Part shown: positions 13,513-21,989 of the stretch, piece by piece | Position numbering within the stretch: the stretch's first letter is position 1 | Layout: every line of letters begins with the position of its first letter | Source: a virus | Direction: 5' to 3' (one strand) | DNA length: 27,793 nucleotides | Virus record (IMG/VR): IMGVR_UViG_3300010885_027453 | Span: 1 to 27,793 of that record | The notes under the pieces: generated by a model | What the model saw: only the letters and a program-made list of their open reading frames with translations | Told to the model about the DNA's origin: nothing | Databases searched by the model: none | Position numbers and translations under genes: made by a program

Positions 13513-14235
13513 TCACCACTGAGGCTCTTCGCCGGAACCGTAGGAGCGCGCGGGAGCCGGTGCGCCGCCATTCCCGCCGGACCTCCGCTGCGGCGCAAAT
13601 GTCCGGGGCGCCGGGCCGAAGTTCGCGACCTTTACGACCGTTCCATCGGGCAAGCGTTCGTAATAGCCATCTGGCCCCTTATACAGCTTCGACGTTTCCG
13701 CCTGCGGTTCAAACAGCGTTTGCCGTTGCGTCGGGTCCGCCGCGTTGACCGCATAGGCCCCGCGTGCGCCCATGTTCAGGATTTGCCATTCGGGCTTCTG
13801 GAGTTCGCCACCCAGGCCGGTGATGAAGGTCTGCAATTCCTGATCGGTGAAGGTCGATTGACCCATCTGTTGAAGCAGCTCGTCGGGGACGCCCCGCGCC
13901 TTGAGCAGCGGAACAAGCTGGCTTTGATAGACCGCCGCCCGCTGGTCAGCCGGGACTTTCAGCAGGGACTGCCCGCCGTCAAGGATGGCCTTCAGACCCT
14001 CGCCCTGGCGCAGCTTGGCCGCATCAGCCGCCGCCTTGTCCCGCGTCTGCCCGGCCTGCATGACTTCCATGCCGTCTCCGAGCATCCCGTTCTGAAGCAG
14101 CGCGTTGGAGGCCCCGCGATAATCGCCACCGGCCAGCGCGTTCCCGGCTTGGCGTTGGGCGTATTGGTCGCGGAAGCCTTGGGCGGCGTTGTAACCGTCG
14201 CGGAAGGCGGCCAGCGGGTTGATCATCTCAGGCAT
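13513..14235 (-). CDS. Putative DNA-ejection protein (P22 gp20-position)
   Basis: 240 residues from ATG 14235 (an ATG three codons later, 14226, is also possible). The first half is helical and rich in Ala, Gln and Gly (FRDGYNAAQGFRDQYAQRQA, GASNALLQNG), as in P22-type ejection proteins; the C-terminus is a Gly/Pro/Arg-rich tail. It follows the gp7-like gene by 3 nt, the place of P22 gene 20. The role as minor head protein released with DNA is inferred from order and composition. Confidence 0.65.
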   Translation of the reverse strand: MPEMINPLAAFRDGYNAAQGFRDQYAQRQAGNALAGGDYRGASNALLQNGMLGDGMEVMQAGQTRDKAAADAAKLRQGEGLKAILDGGQSLLKVPADQRAAVYQSQLVPLLKARGVPDELLQQMGQSTFTDQELQTFITGLGGELQKPEWQILNMGARGAYAVNAADPTQRQTLFEPQAETSKLYKGPDGYYERLPDGTVVKVANFGPAPRTFAPQRRSGGNGGAPAPARSYGSGEEPQW

Positions 14236-14238
14236 GAC

Positions 14239-14886
14239 CTAGAACCCCATGTTCGGCTGAAGGCCGGATGAGCCGTAGCCCTTGAAGGCTGACGGTTGAT
14301 TGGACGAATACATCAGGGCGTTGCCTGCGATGCCCGCCACCTGACCAATGCCTTGCGCCCAGGCGTTCCCCTGATTGTAGGAACTGTTCATCTGGTTCTG
14401 CGCGTTGGTCTGGTAAATGTTGGTAGCGTTGTTGGCGTAGTTCTGCCCGGCCTGGGCGTTCTGGGCGTTGGCGTTGGATCCAAGCCCCGCGCCGCGCATC
14501 TGGCGGTCATACCAGTTGCCGAACTCCTGCGAGGCCGACCCGGCAGCGTAGTCGTTCAGGCCCTTCAGGGCCGATCCCGATTGCAGCAGGCCATTGACGG
14601 CCCGGTTCTGCGTCACCCCTTCAAGGCCCCGTGACAGCCGGAATTGATAATCCGGCGAGGCTTGGAAGTTCGCGTTCGGGTCCGACAGTTGCGCAAGGGC
14701 GTTCTGACCAAACTGCCGCCAGGGCTCCTGATCCGCGCGGGTCAGGTCGTATTGGCGTTTCTGCTCTTCGAGGGACCGGCGGGCGGCGTTGCTGGAGGCT
14801 TGGGCCGCATCCCGCGCCGCGCCGGCTTGAATCGCCGCGCCTCCGATGGCCGTGGCGCCCATGATGAGCGGGATGGCTACAGGCAT
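14239..14886 (-). CDS. P22 gp7-like DNA transfer (ejection) protein
   Basis: 215 residues. The N-terminal hydrophobic Gly/Ala segment (IPLIMGATAIGGAAIQAGAA), then a helix with EEQKRQYDLTRADQEPWRQF and the conserved-looking ALAQLSDPNANFQASPDYQF, is characteristic of the gp7-like DNA transfer family of short-tailed phages. The remainder is Asn/Gln/Gly-rich. These proteins are carried in the capsid and ejected to help DNA enter the cell. Its start overlaps the previous gene by 10 nt. Confidence 0.8.
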   Translation of the reverse strand: MPVAIPLIMGATAIGGAAIQAGAARDAAQASSNAARRSLEEQKRQYDLTRADQEPWRQFGQNALAQLSDPNANFQASPDYQFRLSRGLEGVTQNRAVNGLLQSGSALKGLNDYAAGSASQEFGNWYDRQMRGAGLGSNANAQNAQAGQNYANNATNIYQTNAQNQMNSSYNQGNAWAQGIGQVAGIAGNALMYSSNQPSAFKGYGSSGLQPNMGF

Positions 14887-15473
14887 TTGTCAGTCTCCGG
14901 GTCGATCATCCTGGCCCCAATTCTCAAGAGCGCGGGCCGCTCGCTCACCAGTTCCGCCGGTTCCATGCCCATCAGCCGGGCAATCCGGTTGTAAATCCAG
15001 ACGCCCTTCATGGGCTGATACCGGGCAATCTCCAGGCACCGGCTCAAGTCGGTCCCCACCCATTTTTCCAAGGTAAGGAATCCGCATTGCGTCGTTCCCA
15101 AAGCCGTCAGCCGCTCATGGACCATCTGGAACCCAAGCAGCTTGCCGAACGATTCCACACGGGCGTTGGAGGCCGGGAAAAGGCCGCTCAGGGCCGTTGC
15201 GTCGGTTCGGGTGAACATCCACCGCAGAACATCGCGGGCGGCCTGTAGCGCGTGTTTTCCGCGTGCCTCTGGGGGGTAGAGCGTGTGGCAATCGTATAGC
15301 CCCGGCTCCTGGCGGATCATCACAAACCCGCCGACCTCATCCACCAGGGCGATGTTGTTCGGATCCGATAGAAGGGCAGAGACATCGACCGATCCGGCGC
15401 CACCCAGAAACGACCTGACCTCCGGGTCATTGGCGACATCATTCAAGAGGTCAGCCGAGAACGTCCTATTCAA
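14877..15473 (-). CDS. GNAT-like acetyltransferase-fold phage protein (possible P22 gp14 position)
   Basis: 198 residues from a TTG start at 15473; no ATG is near and the Shine-Dalgarno is weak, so the start is uncertain. The centre looks like a GNAT fold: beta strands VDEVGGFVMIRQ, acetyl-CoA loop-like ARGKHALQAARDVLRWMF (residues about 84-101) and a late ARVESFGKLLGFQ helix. Several podophages carry such a gene between the tail-hub and ejection genes, where P22 has the head-assembly gene 14. Either enzymatic acetylation or a structural use of the fold is possible. Confidence 0.6.
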   Translation of the reverse strand: MNRTFSADLLNDVANDPEVRSFLGGAGSVDVSALLSDPNNIALVDEVGGFVMIRQEPGLYDCHTLYPPEARGKHALQAARDVLRWMFTRTDATALSGLFPASNARVESFGKLLGFQMVHERLTALGTTQCGFLTLEKWVGTDLSRCLEIARYQPMKGVWIYNRIARLMGMEPAELVSERPALLRIGARMIDPETDKCL

Positions 15474-15603
15474 GGGCCGTCAGCCGCGCTTCGTGGTCGG
15501 CCATGAACCGTTCCAGCGCCTCAAAATAGGCCCGCCAGGCCTTCGTCATCTCGCCGTCAACCGTGATCGGTTCACGCCAGGGCGGCAGCGGGGGAACGGT
15601 CAT
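15466..15603 (-). CDS. Small structural-type protein, 45 aa
   Basis: ATG at 15603 overlaps the gp10-like stop (ATGA) and the TAG lies 8 nt into the next gene. The start MTVPPLPPWREPITVDGEMT followed by KAWRAYFEALERF is a short motif that occurs in small podophage structural proteins: a Pro-rich lead, a 'dG..t..W..yf..L' segment and a helix. Position next to the gp10-like gene suggests a tail-tip role; it is too short to be a full tail needle. Confidence 0.55.
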   Translation of the reverse strand: MTVPPLPPWREPITVDGEMTKAWRAYFEALERFMADHEARLTALE

Positions 15604-16952
15604 AGCCGGTTCGATCCCTGCTGAAGGTCGATGGTCACGGCATAGGGAACGAAGTCCGCGCCGCCGGTGAACCGAAAATCAATGGCAAGGCCCGGAGCTT
15701 TAAGCAGCCCCCATTGACGCCACATGACGCGCGGATGGTTTCCCGGCGAGCCTAGCGAGGCTTCCCGCCACGAGGACCACTCTTCCGCGCCCTGCTTGCT
15801 GTATCGGGCCTCCACGACCGGAGAACCGCCCGGCGAGCCAATTCCCGTCCGCGCATGGAGCCTGACGGCGTTGACGCGGAAAGAGCCCTCCTCGACCGGC
15901 GCCAGCGCGGAGACTTGATAGGAGATCAGGTCGCTTCCGTCGGTGCGCCGGCTGGGGTCAATCGTCCAGAGCTGGCCGGTGTCCACGTCCCCATAGACCC
16001 CATCTGCCCCGCACTGGATCCGATAGGTCGGCTGACCGAACGATTGCCACTCGCCCCACAGGCCGGTCTTGACATCATAGGCATAGGTCCCGACGCCCGG
16101 AAGGTTCAGGACGTAGAAGCTGTGGCCTGTGGAAACGATGGCCAGAGCCGTTGCCAGGGTGATGTCGGCCTCGGCAAGGGCGGCTTCGATCCCCTCGTTG
16201 GACACCGCCTGGGGAACGCCAGAGGCGCGGTAGACTTGAAGGTCAGCCCCCTGTTGCGCGGTTCCGACCCAAAAGATGGTATTGTCCAGCTTGACCGCCG
16301 TGTTCTGGCAGGCCGATCCCCGGTCATATCGCCGCCCGCCGTTGCGCTGGAAGGGAGCGTCTATGTCTCCGGTAGGAACATGCCATTCGGTGGTGTTTTC
16401 CCCGAAGAACACGATGTCAGAGCCCAGCACCTCGACGGACACGATGTCGTCCGGGTCGCTTTCGGCAGAGGCGAAGTTCAGGGCGCCCACGGTCGCCGCG
16501 TCCCCGATGTCCGAATAGCGGAACTTGCCCGTGTCCTGCACCGGGTAGATGAACCGGCCACCGGCGACCGCGACATCAGAGATCAGGTCATCGGCGGGCA
16601 TGGCGACGGTCTGCACGTCATCGCCGACCAGATAGACGATCCCCTCGGCCACCATGACCAGTTCGGTGTCGGACTGGGCGTATCGAACCAGCGACAGACC
16701 CGGAATCACCCCGATCTGCGTGGAGCCCTTGAACACCCGCGTTCCCGAGACCACGAACAGGCTGCCCAGGTGGAAGGCCACGCACCGCACCGGACCCGCG
16801 CCGAGTTCGCCGTAGGGCGCCAGACCGGGCCGGGGGACGCGCCTGTCGCTTGTCGGGCCTTCAGGCGACTGCTCTGCATAAAGGTTCACCAGCAGGCTGC
16901 GCGCCGTGCTGAACCGGCGGTCAAAGGCCTGCGAGGCTAGGGCGACCTTCAT
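15600..16952 (-). CDS. P22 gp10-like packaged-DNA stabilisation / tail protein
   Basis: 450 residues. The beginning FDRRFSTARSLLVNLYAEQS and PGLAPYGELGAGPVRC, together with the beta-propeller-like run of short strands (GSLFVVSGTRVFKGSTQIG, VVFFGENTTEWHVPTGDID-type segment near residue 180) match the P22 gp10 family. Gp10 binds below gp4 and plugs the portal, keeping DNA in the head and holding the tail needle. It starts by ATGA overlap with the esterase-like gene, an unusual neighbour. Confidence 0.85.
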   Translation of the reverse strand: MKVALASQAFDRRFSTARSLLVNLYAEQSPEGPTSDRRVPRPGLAPYGELGAGPVRCVAFHLGSLFVVSGTRVFKGSTQIGVIPGLSLVRYAQSDTELVMVAEGIVYLVGDDVQTVAMPADDLISDVAVAGGRFIYPVQDTGKFRYSDIGDAATVGALNFASAESDPDDIVSVEVLGSDIVFFGENTTEWHVPTGDIDAPFQRNGGRRYDRGSACQNTAVKLDNTIFWVGTAQQGADLQVYRASGVPQAVSNEGIEAALAEADITLATALAIVSTGHSFYVLNLPGVGTYAYDVKTGLWGEWQSFGQPTYRIQCGADGVYGDVDTGQLWTIDPSRRTDGSDLISYQVSALAPVEEGSFRVNAVRLHARTGIGSPGGSPVVEARYSKQGAEEWSSWREASLGSPGNHPRVMWRQWGLLKAPGLAIDFRFTGGADFVPYAVTIDLQQGSNRL

Positions 16953-18106
16953 CGCGCCCAGCTCTGCAGCGGCTTGTCAGAGGTCGAGCCCTTGATGACC
17001 GTGTCGGGGTTGAAGTCCGCCACGTTGTCATAGGGGAACGCCATCGCAATGGTCCCGGTGATCGGGGTTGCCAGGGTGAACGTCAGCGTCTTTGACCCGC
17101 TCGACCATGACCAGCTATTCATTGGACGCTGAACCGGGGGCGGGCTGCTGCTGGAGAAAACCGCGTCCATATTGGCCGAGGCGTCCCAGAAGGCAAACCC
17201 GCAAGGAGGTGGCCCAGAGCGGGATGGCATGTCGATGACATCTTCCGTCCCGGTCACGGTTTCCGATGCCAGGGTGACTGTCACGGTCACGTCATCCGCC
17301 GCAAGGCTCACAGAGGCGATGGTCGGCCCGGCGTAAATCTTGACCGTCGCCCCGTCTGCATCCGTGTAGGAGGTGACGCTATAAAGGGTCTTCGCCACCA
17401 TCTCCGCGAGGCGGTAACCATAGAGGGTCTGGCCGACGATGGACGGGTGAACGCTATCCCCAAGTTCGAGGTCCCATGTCTCGCAGCCTTTGAACATGGC
17501 CGACGAATTGGCCGTAATTAGCGCGAGTTGCTTTTGTCTAATCCGCTCATAGGCCAGCGTATCTGTGTTCGACAGGGACCGGCCCAGCATGGCCCATGCA
17601 ATCTTGCCGGTTGTGGAATTGTTCAGGTTGGCCCGATATTGCGGGATCAGGTTGGTCCAGGCGTTAAACCAGTTCGTAGCGCCCTGAACAACTGTAAGGG
17701 TGCCTTGGCTGACCTCGCCAGACGTGCAAGCGCTGTCTGCCTGCCCTTGGTCCCCGAGTAGGTGAACAACCTTGTTTGAGGCGTTCCGGGCCAGCATCCG
17801 CGAATGTGCGCTTTCGCACACCGAGCCACGCGCACCAGCCCCACTGTCGTCCCAATGGACCGAGGCAGACCCGCCCACCGCCGTTTGATTTAGCTGGCTG
17901 GCGTAACTGCCCCCGGTCGCATAGGGCGCAATCTCAATGCCACCATCGACCGTCGCGTCGTTGCCGCTGCCGCGCATGATCTCGGCAAATTTGCTTTTGA
18001 AGGCGTATCCGGCGTGGCTGTAATAGAGAAACGCCGCCAAAGACTGCCCGATGGCCCCAAACCGGGCCGTGGGATACGAGGTCGTGGAGACTGTAGGAAT
18101 AGCCAT
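16949..18106 (-). CDS. SGNH-hydrolase / carbohydrate acetylesterase-like tail protein
   Basis: 385 residues. SGNH/SASA-like signatures: the nucleophile block FGAIGQSLA (Ser22), a GDQGQADS block (118-125) resembling the QGExD block, and a DSVH pair (Asp217, His220) for the catalytic Asp-His. Members remove O-acetyl groups from sialic acid or other sugars. A second, beta-rich domain (residues about 250-385) may bind carbohydrate or attach to the virion. It starts 2 nt after the tailspike gene. It probably de-acetylates capsule or O-antigen to help the spike. Catalysis is inferred from motifs. Confidence 0.7.
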   Translation of the reverse strand: MAIPTVSTTSYPTARFGAIGQSLAAFLYYSHAGYAFKSKFAEIMRGSGNDATVDGGIEIAPYATGGSYASQLNQTAVGGSASVHWDDSGAGARGSVCESAHSRMLARNASNKVVHLLGDQGQADSACTSGEVSQGTLTVVQGATNWFNAWTNLIPQYRANLNNSTTGKIAWAMLGRSLSNTDTLAYERIRQKQLALITANSSAMFKGCETWDLELGDSVHPSIVGQTLYGYRLAEMVAKTLYSVTSYTDADGATVKIYAGPTIASVSLAADDVTVTVTLASETVTGTEDVIDMPSRSGPPPCGFAFWDASANMDAVFSSSSPPPVQRPMNSWSWSSGSKTLTFTLATPITGTIAMAFPYDNVADFNPDTVIKGSTSDKPLQSWAR

Positions 18107-18107
18107 C

Positions 18108-21100
18108 TCAGCCTCCGAAAAATGTGATGATGAGCGCAGCCCCGTTGGCCCCCGCCCCGCCCGCGCCGCTTGCTGTGCCGGTCAGTGACGCGCCGCCACC
18201 ACCGCCCGCGCCGCCATAGCCGCCACCAGCCCCGCCATTGCCGCCGCCCTCGCCAGAGCCACCGCCGCCGCCTGAAGGGGCCGGATGGAAGCCGCCGACT
18301 TGAGCCGTCGCTGCCGCCGCGCTGCCTCCTGCCGTGCCAGCGACCCCCGCCGATCCAGCCGAGCCGCCCGTGTTCGACAGGCCGTTAATCGAGGTCCGAC
18401 CGGTCCCGCCTGCACTGTAGGCGTTGCCCGAGGTAATGCCGCCGCCAGAGGCCCCACCCATGCCCCAGGCAGTTCCCCCGTTTGACCCCGCCGCGCCCGT
18501 TGCGGACGCACTGGCGCCCGTTGCGGCCGTGTAGCCGATGGGGCTGGAGGTGGTCTGCGTGTTGGTCGTGGTCGATCCGCCCAGACCGCCTGTGGGGGCG
18601 ACCGTGTAGGCGTAGTAAATCGCCCCCGACGACCCAAACGTCGTAGCGCCGCCAGCCGCGCCCGCATTGGACGTGCCGTCGGTAGAGGTAGACGCCCCAC
18701 CCGTCCCGCCAGTGCCGACCGTGACCGTGACGCTGCTGTCGAGGTCTGAGGCCTTGCGCGTGAACTCAACCAGAGACGACCCGTTGCCGCCATTGCCGCC
18801 GGTGCGAATGCCCCCGGCATTGCCGCACCGACCAGAGCCGCCACCAGCCCCGCCGGGGATCAGTTGGCCGTGAATGTTGGAGGCCAGCGGCGGCTTGGTC
18901 CATGTGTTCGCGCCGGTCGAGGTGTAGAGGTCAAACCTGGGTGCGATAGCCCAGCTATCGACTTCCCAAGCGCCTGACCGGACCCGCAGTGTTACCCGGT
19001 CTTTTTGCGAGGTCAGCCAAGCAACATCCGTTCCCGAACCGAAAATCTCCACCGCAATAAAGTTGGTATCCGTCGAGGATTTTTCGTAGGTGACCCACGT
19101 TCCCTCAGCCAATCCGGTTGGCGAAGGCGTCCTGATCCTGGCGCCGGTTCCCGCGCTGCTGTCCAGCCGGTTGATTGCGATGACATTGGCGTCCGGAGTG
19201 TCATTCAGCGCCGCTGCCGTCAGGGCAATCGAGGCGTAGCGGAACGCCCCGTCCGCCGTCGCCGTGTAGTCGATAAGCTGGAAGATGCCCGACGACTGCC
19301 GGCGAAGGGCAATCCGCGTTGACGTTGGAAGTTCTATGGTCTGCCCGGCAGTTGAGAGGCCGTAGACGTAGGCCTCCGTCCCCAGGAAGATTGTCGAGGT
19401 CGAGGTTGCCGAGGTGCAGAACTCGTAAATCTCACCGAACGCGACGTTGCTGGCGTCGTAGGTCTTGGCCCCGCCCGACAGGTTCCAATAATAGTGACCC
19501 GTCCGGTTGTTCTTGGACGGATCGACGATCTGCCAAGTTTCCGCGTCGGCCTGGATGTCGAGGCTGGAGCCGTCTGTTTTCAGGGCGCTGAACGGCAGCC
19601 GCTCGGCCCGCAGCGCCCCTTGGTTGGCCAAACCGATGTTGCCGACCAGAAAATACAGGTTCTCGTCCGCCAAGGACCGGGACGGCAGGCCGGTGTTGCG
19701 CACGTCCGCCGGAACATCCGACAGCCAAGCCCCGCTGTCCGGTGACAGGCTCGAAGTCTGGCCCTTGGTCGTGATGGTCGCCAACGCTGTAGCGTCGGAG
19801 TCCTTCAGCAGCACGTCGCCGGGCGTATCGCTGACCTTGACCGCCTCGATCCGGTTGCCAGCATTCACGCCAGAGGCAGCCGGGAGGGTCAGGGTTACGT
19901 CCGCCGCTCCGGTCGTGACCGCCAGGACCGCGTTGAGGTAGTTGGCGTCAGGGTCGCCCCCGCCGCTCAGGGTGGCGCCGGTCCATGTTCCATAGCTTCC
20001 CGTCATGGAAATGGTGGTCGTGTAGGCGTTCGAGGCCGTGCCGCCGGTCAGTGACCGGATGTTGAATTGATTGCCGCCCCAGTCGCTTTCCACGAGCGCG
20101 TGAACCGCCGTGCCTGTTCCGTAGATGGCGCCGGCCCCGGCGGATTTGTAGGTCGTGGCCCTGACCGCCGCGTCAAGGAACGCAAGCTGGAGATAGCCAT
20201 ATTCCGCCGTCATCAGCGGGTAGGCCGTCACTATGGCCGCGTTCGGAATCTTGATCTCGTTGGCCGCGCCGGTCAGCGTGGTCTTCCATGTGTAGGTCCG
20301 CCCGGCAAACGTGACCGTATCGTTGTTCGAGAACAGGCGCGGAGCGGGCAGTGCGTCCTCGTCCAGAGGGTCCGCGCCGTCGCGCTCAATCGTCAGGGTG
20401 CTGGAGGCCTTGAGGCTCAGGTTGGTGGTCGCGCTGACCTGAACCACCCGCTTGGCCGTGGCCCTCGGGTCAATCAGGACGTTGCCGCCGCCGAGGCCGT
20501 TATCCACCAGGGTGGTGGCGTCGTCCCACATGGATACCTTGGTCGGATCCGCCCAGACCTGATTGCCAGAGGACAGGCCGACGAACTCAGCCAGGCGGGC
20601 CGTGCCGGTGACTTCCGCCAGTTCCAGCACGCAGTCGGAGGCGTTGCCGCCCTCTTCCTGGCTGTCCGACATGGTGAACAGCAGGGTGTTGCGGTTGTTC
20701 GTGTCGGTGTATTTCGTCGGGCCGGAATAGACCTTGCGAGAAGACCGGACCCGGAACAGAAACTCATTGCCCGCAGCCCGCGCGCAAGTGACTTCGCAGC
20801 CCTGCAAGAACCGCGCGCCGTCGCTGTTTTCGACGCTCCACGCCTTCATTTGGTCTTCACCGGCCCGCTGCCGGATCGTGACCAGACCGCCGATGACGAA
20901 GCCTGGGGCGTTGGTGATGTTAACCGCAAACTTGGAGCCCGCGCCGTCTGCGTCGGTCGTCACATGCTGATCTGTGACCAGAATATCACCGCCAACGCCC
21001 GTGCAGGCCTCGACAATCGCCACAGCCGAATGGACCGAATAGCAGTTAATCGCCTTCCAGGTCAGGTTCTTGCAACCCCTGGCTTTGAAGACCGCGCCGC

Positions 21101-21989
21101 CTTCGTAGGTGTAGGCCGTCACTGTGCCGACGTTGACGTTCCACGATTCCTCGAACACGTCCGTCGAGTTGGACAGGTAAATGACGTGAGGCTGCCCGCC
21201 GTTGACCCGGTGGCCCAGCCACTCGGTCGTGACGTTGTCGATGGTGAAGTCGCGCTGTTTCTTCGCCAGGATGCCGAAGTCAAACTCGTCCAGCGTGACG
21301 TTGCGAATGATGTTGCCGTAGGTCTGGATATCCGGCGTCTCGGTCGCGTTCGCCGCCGTCAGGTCCATGCCCTGCAAGCAGATGGACGTGTGAAAGCCCG
21401 TGATGGTCAGGCCGTCGATCAGGATGTTCGAGGCGTCGTAGGAGGTGACCGCTGCTGTGCGGTTGGCTTTGCCGAGCGGGCCGAGTTCCGCGTATTGGCT
21501 CTGCGTGTTGGCCGCGTTCCACGAGGTTTGCCAGGTCTGCGTCAGCCAGTTAGCCACTGCGTAGCCGGGGTTGGCCGCGTTCCATGCCGTTGCCCACGCA
21601 GTCCAGGCCCCCGCAATCGCGCCGAAGACGGGCCGGGAGTAGAGCGCCACCAGCTTAAAGGGACCGACGACCTGGGCGCCGTCCGCGTCGAGGTGGAACA
21701 CGGGCCGGGTGGGGTTGTCGCTATGGATGGCGACCTCGCCGGCGGCCTCCAGCGTCGTCCCCTCGGGAATGATAAACGGCGTCCCGGTCTCTAGGAAATT
21801 GGGAACATGCTCGCCGGTTGTCGACGGGAGAACCAGCACCCGCTTGCCCGCATGAAGCTGCAGGAAGGCGTTGACCGTCGCCACATCGCTCATGTCAGCG
21901 ATGTAGGGCTGGCCGTCCTGCAGATAGACAGCCGGAAGCGCCACGGCCTCCGAGCGGCTACCGCGCGACGGGATGCTGACTGTCACCAT
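18108..21989 (-). CDS. Giant tailspike with beta-helix and glycine-rich C-terminus
   Basis: 1293 residues; ATG shares one base with the gp4-like stop (TAATG). Residues about 1-480 look like a right-handed beta-helix (pectate-lyase-like) with repeated short strands, e.g. ASNILIDGLTITGFHTSICL, GNIIRNVTLDEFDFGILAKK and RDFTIDNVTTEWLGH. This is typical of phage depolymerases, though no catalytic site can be assigned. The middle, 500-1030, is a beta-rich multi-domain region. Residues about 1040-1293 are extremely Gly/Ser/Ala/Thr-rich, ending in ALIITFFGG, as in glycine-rich adhesin domains. It likely recognises and cuts surface polysaccharide. Confidence 0.8.
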   Translation of the reverse strand: MVTVSIPSRGSRSEAVALPAVYLQDGQPYIADMSDVATVNAFLQLHAGKRVLVLPSTTGEHVPNFLETGTPFIIPEGTTLEAAGEVAIHSDNPTRPVFHLDADGAQVVGPFKLVALYSRPVFGAIAGAWTAWATAWNAANPGYAVANWLTQTWQTSWNAANTQSQYAELGPLGKANRTAAVTSYDASNILIDGLTITGFHTSICLQGMDLTAANATETPDIQTYGNIIRNVTLDEFDFGILAKKQRDFTIDNVTTEWLGHRVNGGQPHVIYLSNSTDVFEESWNVNVGTVTAYTYEGGAVFKARGCKNLTWKAINCYSVHSAVAIVEACTGVGGDILVTDQHVTTDADGAGSKFAVNITNAPGFVIGGLVTIRQRAGEDQMKAWSVENSDGARFLQGCEVTCARAAGNEFLFRVRSSRKVYSGPTKYTDTNNRNTLLFTMSDSQEEGGNASDCVLELAEVTGTARLAEFVGLSSGNQVWADPTKVSMWDDATTLVDNGLGGGNVLIDPRATAKRVVQVSATTNLSLKASSTLTIERDGADPLDEDALPAPRLFSNNDTVTFAGRTYTWKTTLTGAANEIKIPNAAIVTAYPLMTAEYGYLQLAFLDAAVRATTYKSAGAGAIYGTGTAVHALVESDWGGNQFNIRSLTGGTASNAYTTTISMTGSYGTWTGATLSGGGDPDANYLNAVLAVTTGAADVTLTLPAASGVNAGNRIEAVKVSDTPGDVLLKDSDATALATITTKGQTSSLSPDSGAWLSDVPADVRNTGLPSRSLADENLYFLVGNIGLANQGALRAERLPFSALKTDGSSLDIQADAETWQIVDPSKNNRTGHYYWNLSGGAKTYDASNVAFGEIYEFCTSATSTSTIFLGTEAYVYGLSTAGQTIELPTSTRIALRRQSSGIFQLIDYTATADGAFRYASIALTAAALNDTPDANVIAINRLDSSAGTGARIRTPSPTGLAEGTWVTYEKSSTDTNFIAVEIFGSGTDVAWLTSQKDRVTLRVRSGAWEVDSWAIAPRFDLYTSTGANTWTKPPLASNIHGQLIPGGAGGGSGRCGNAGGIRTGGNGGNGSSLVEFTRKASDLDSSVTVTVGTGGTGGASTSTDGTSNAGAAGGATTFGSSGAIYYAYTVAPTGGLGGSTTTNTQTTSSPIGYTAATGASASATGAAGSNGGTAWGMGGASGGGITSGNAYSAGGTGRTSINGLSNTGGSAGSAGVAGTAGGSAAAATAQVGGFHPAPSGGGGGSGEGGGNGGAGGGYGGAGGGGGASLTGTASGAGGAGANGAALIITFFGG

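Noticed and set aside
13372-14271. Open frame on the plus strand (299 codons) opposite the ejection genes
   Set aside because: Crosses two real minus-strand genes and has no domain or start signal.
15855-16940. Open frame on the plus strand (361 codons) opposite the gp10-like gene
   Set aside because: Entirely antisense to a recognised gene, no ribosome binding site, no recognisable protein features.
18182-18844. Minus-strand frame (220 codons) within the Gly-rich part of the spike
   Set aside because: Out-of-frame reading of repetitive GC-rich codons (Ala/Arg-rich), inside a confirmed gene.
18108-18870. Repeated GC-rich units considered as a CRISPR array or tandem repeat element
   Set aside because: No constant repeats with unique spacers; the pattern comes from Gly-rich codons of the spike C-terminus.
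20067-21794. Long open frame on the plus strand (575 codons) opposite the tailspike
   Set aside because: It is fully antisense to a well-supported gene, its protein is Arg/Val-rich with no domain, and it results from GC-rich codon bias on the opposite strand.
18108-21989. Diversity-generating retroelement acting on the spike or fibre
   Set aside because: No reverse transcriptase gene, no template/variable repeat pair and no accessory gene seen in the window.
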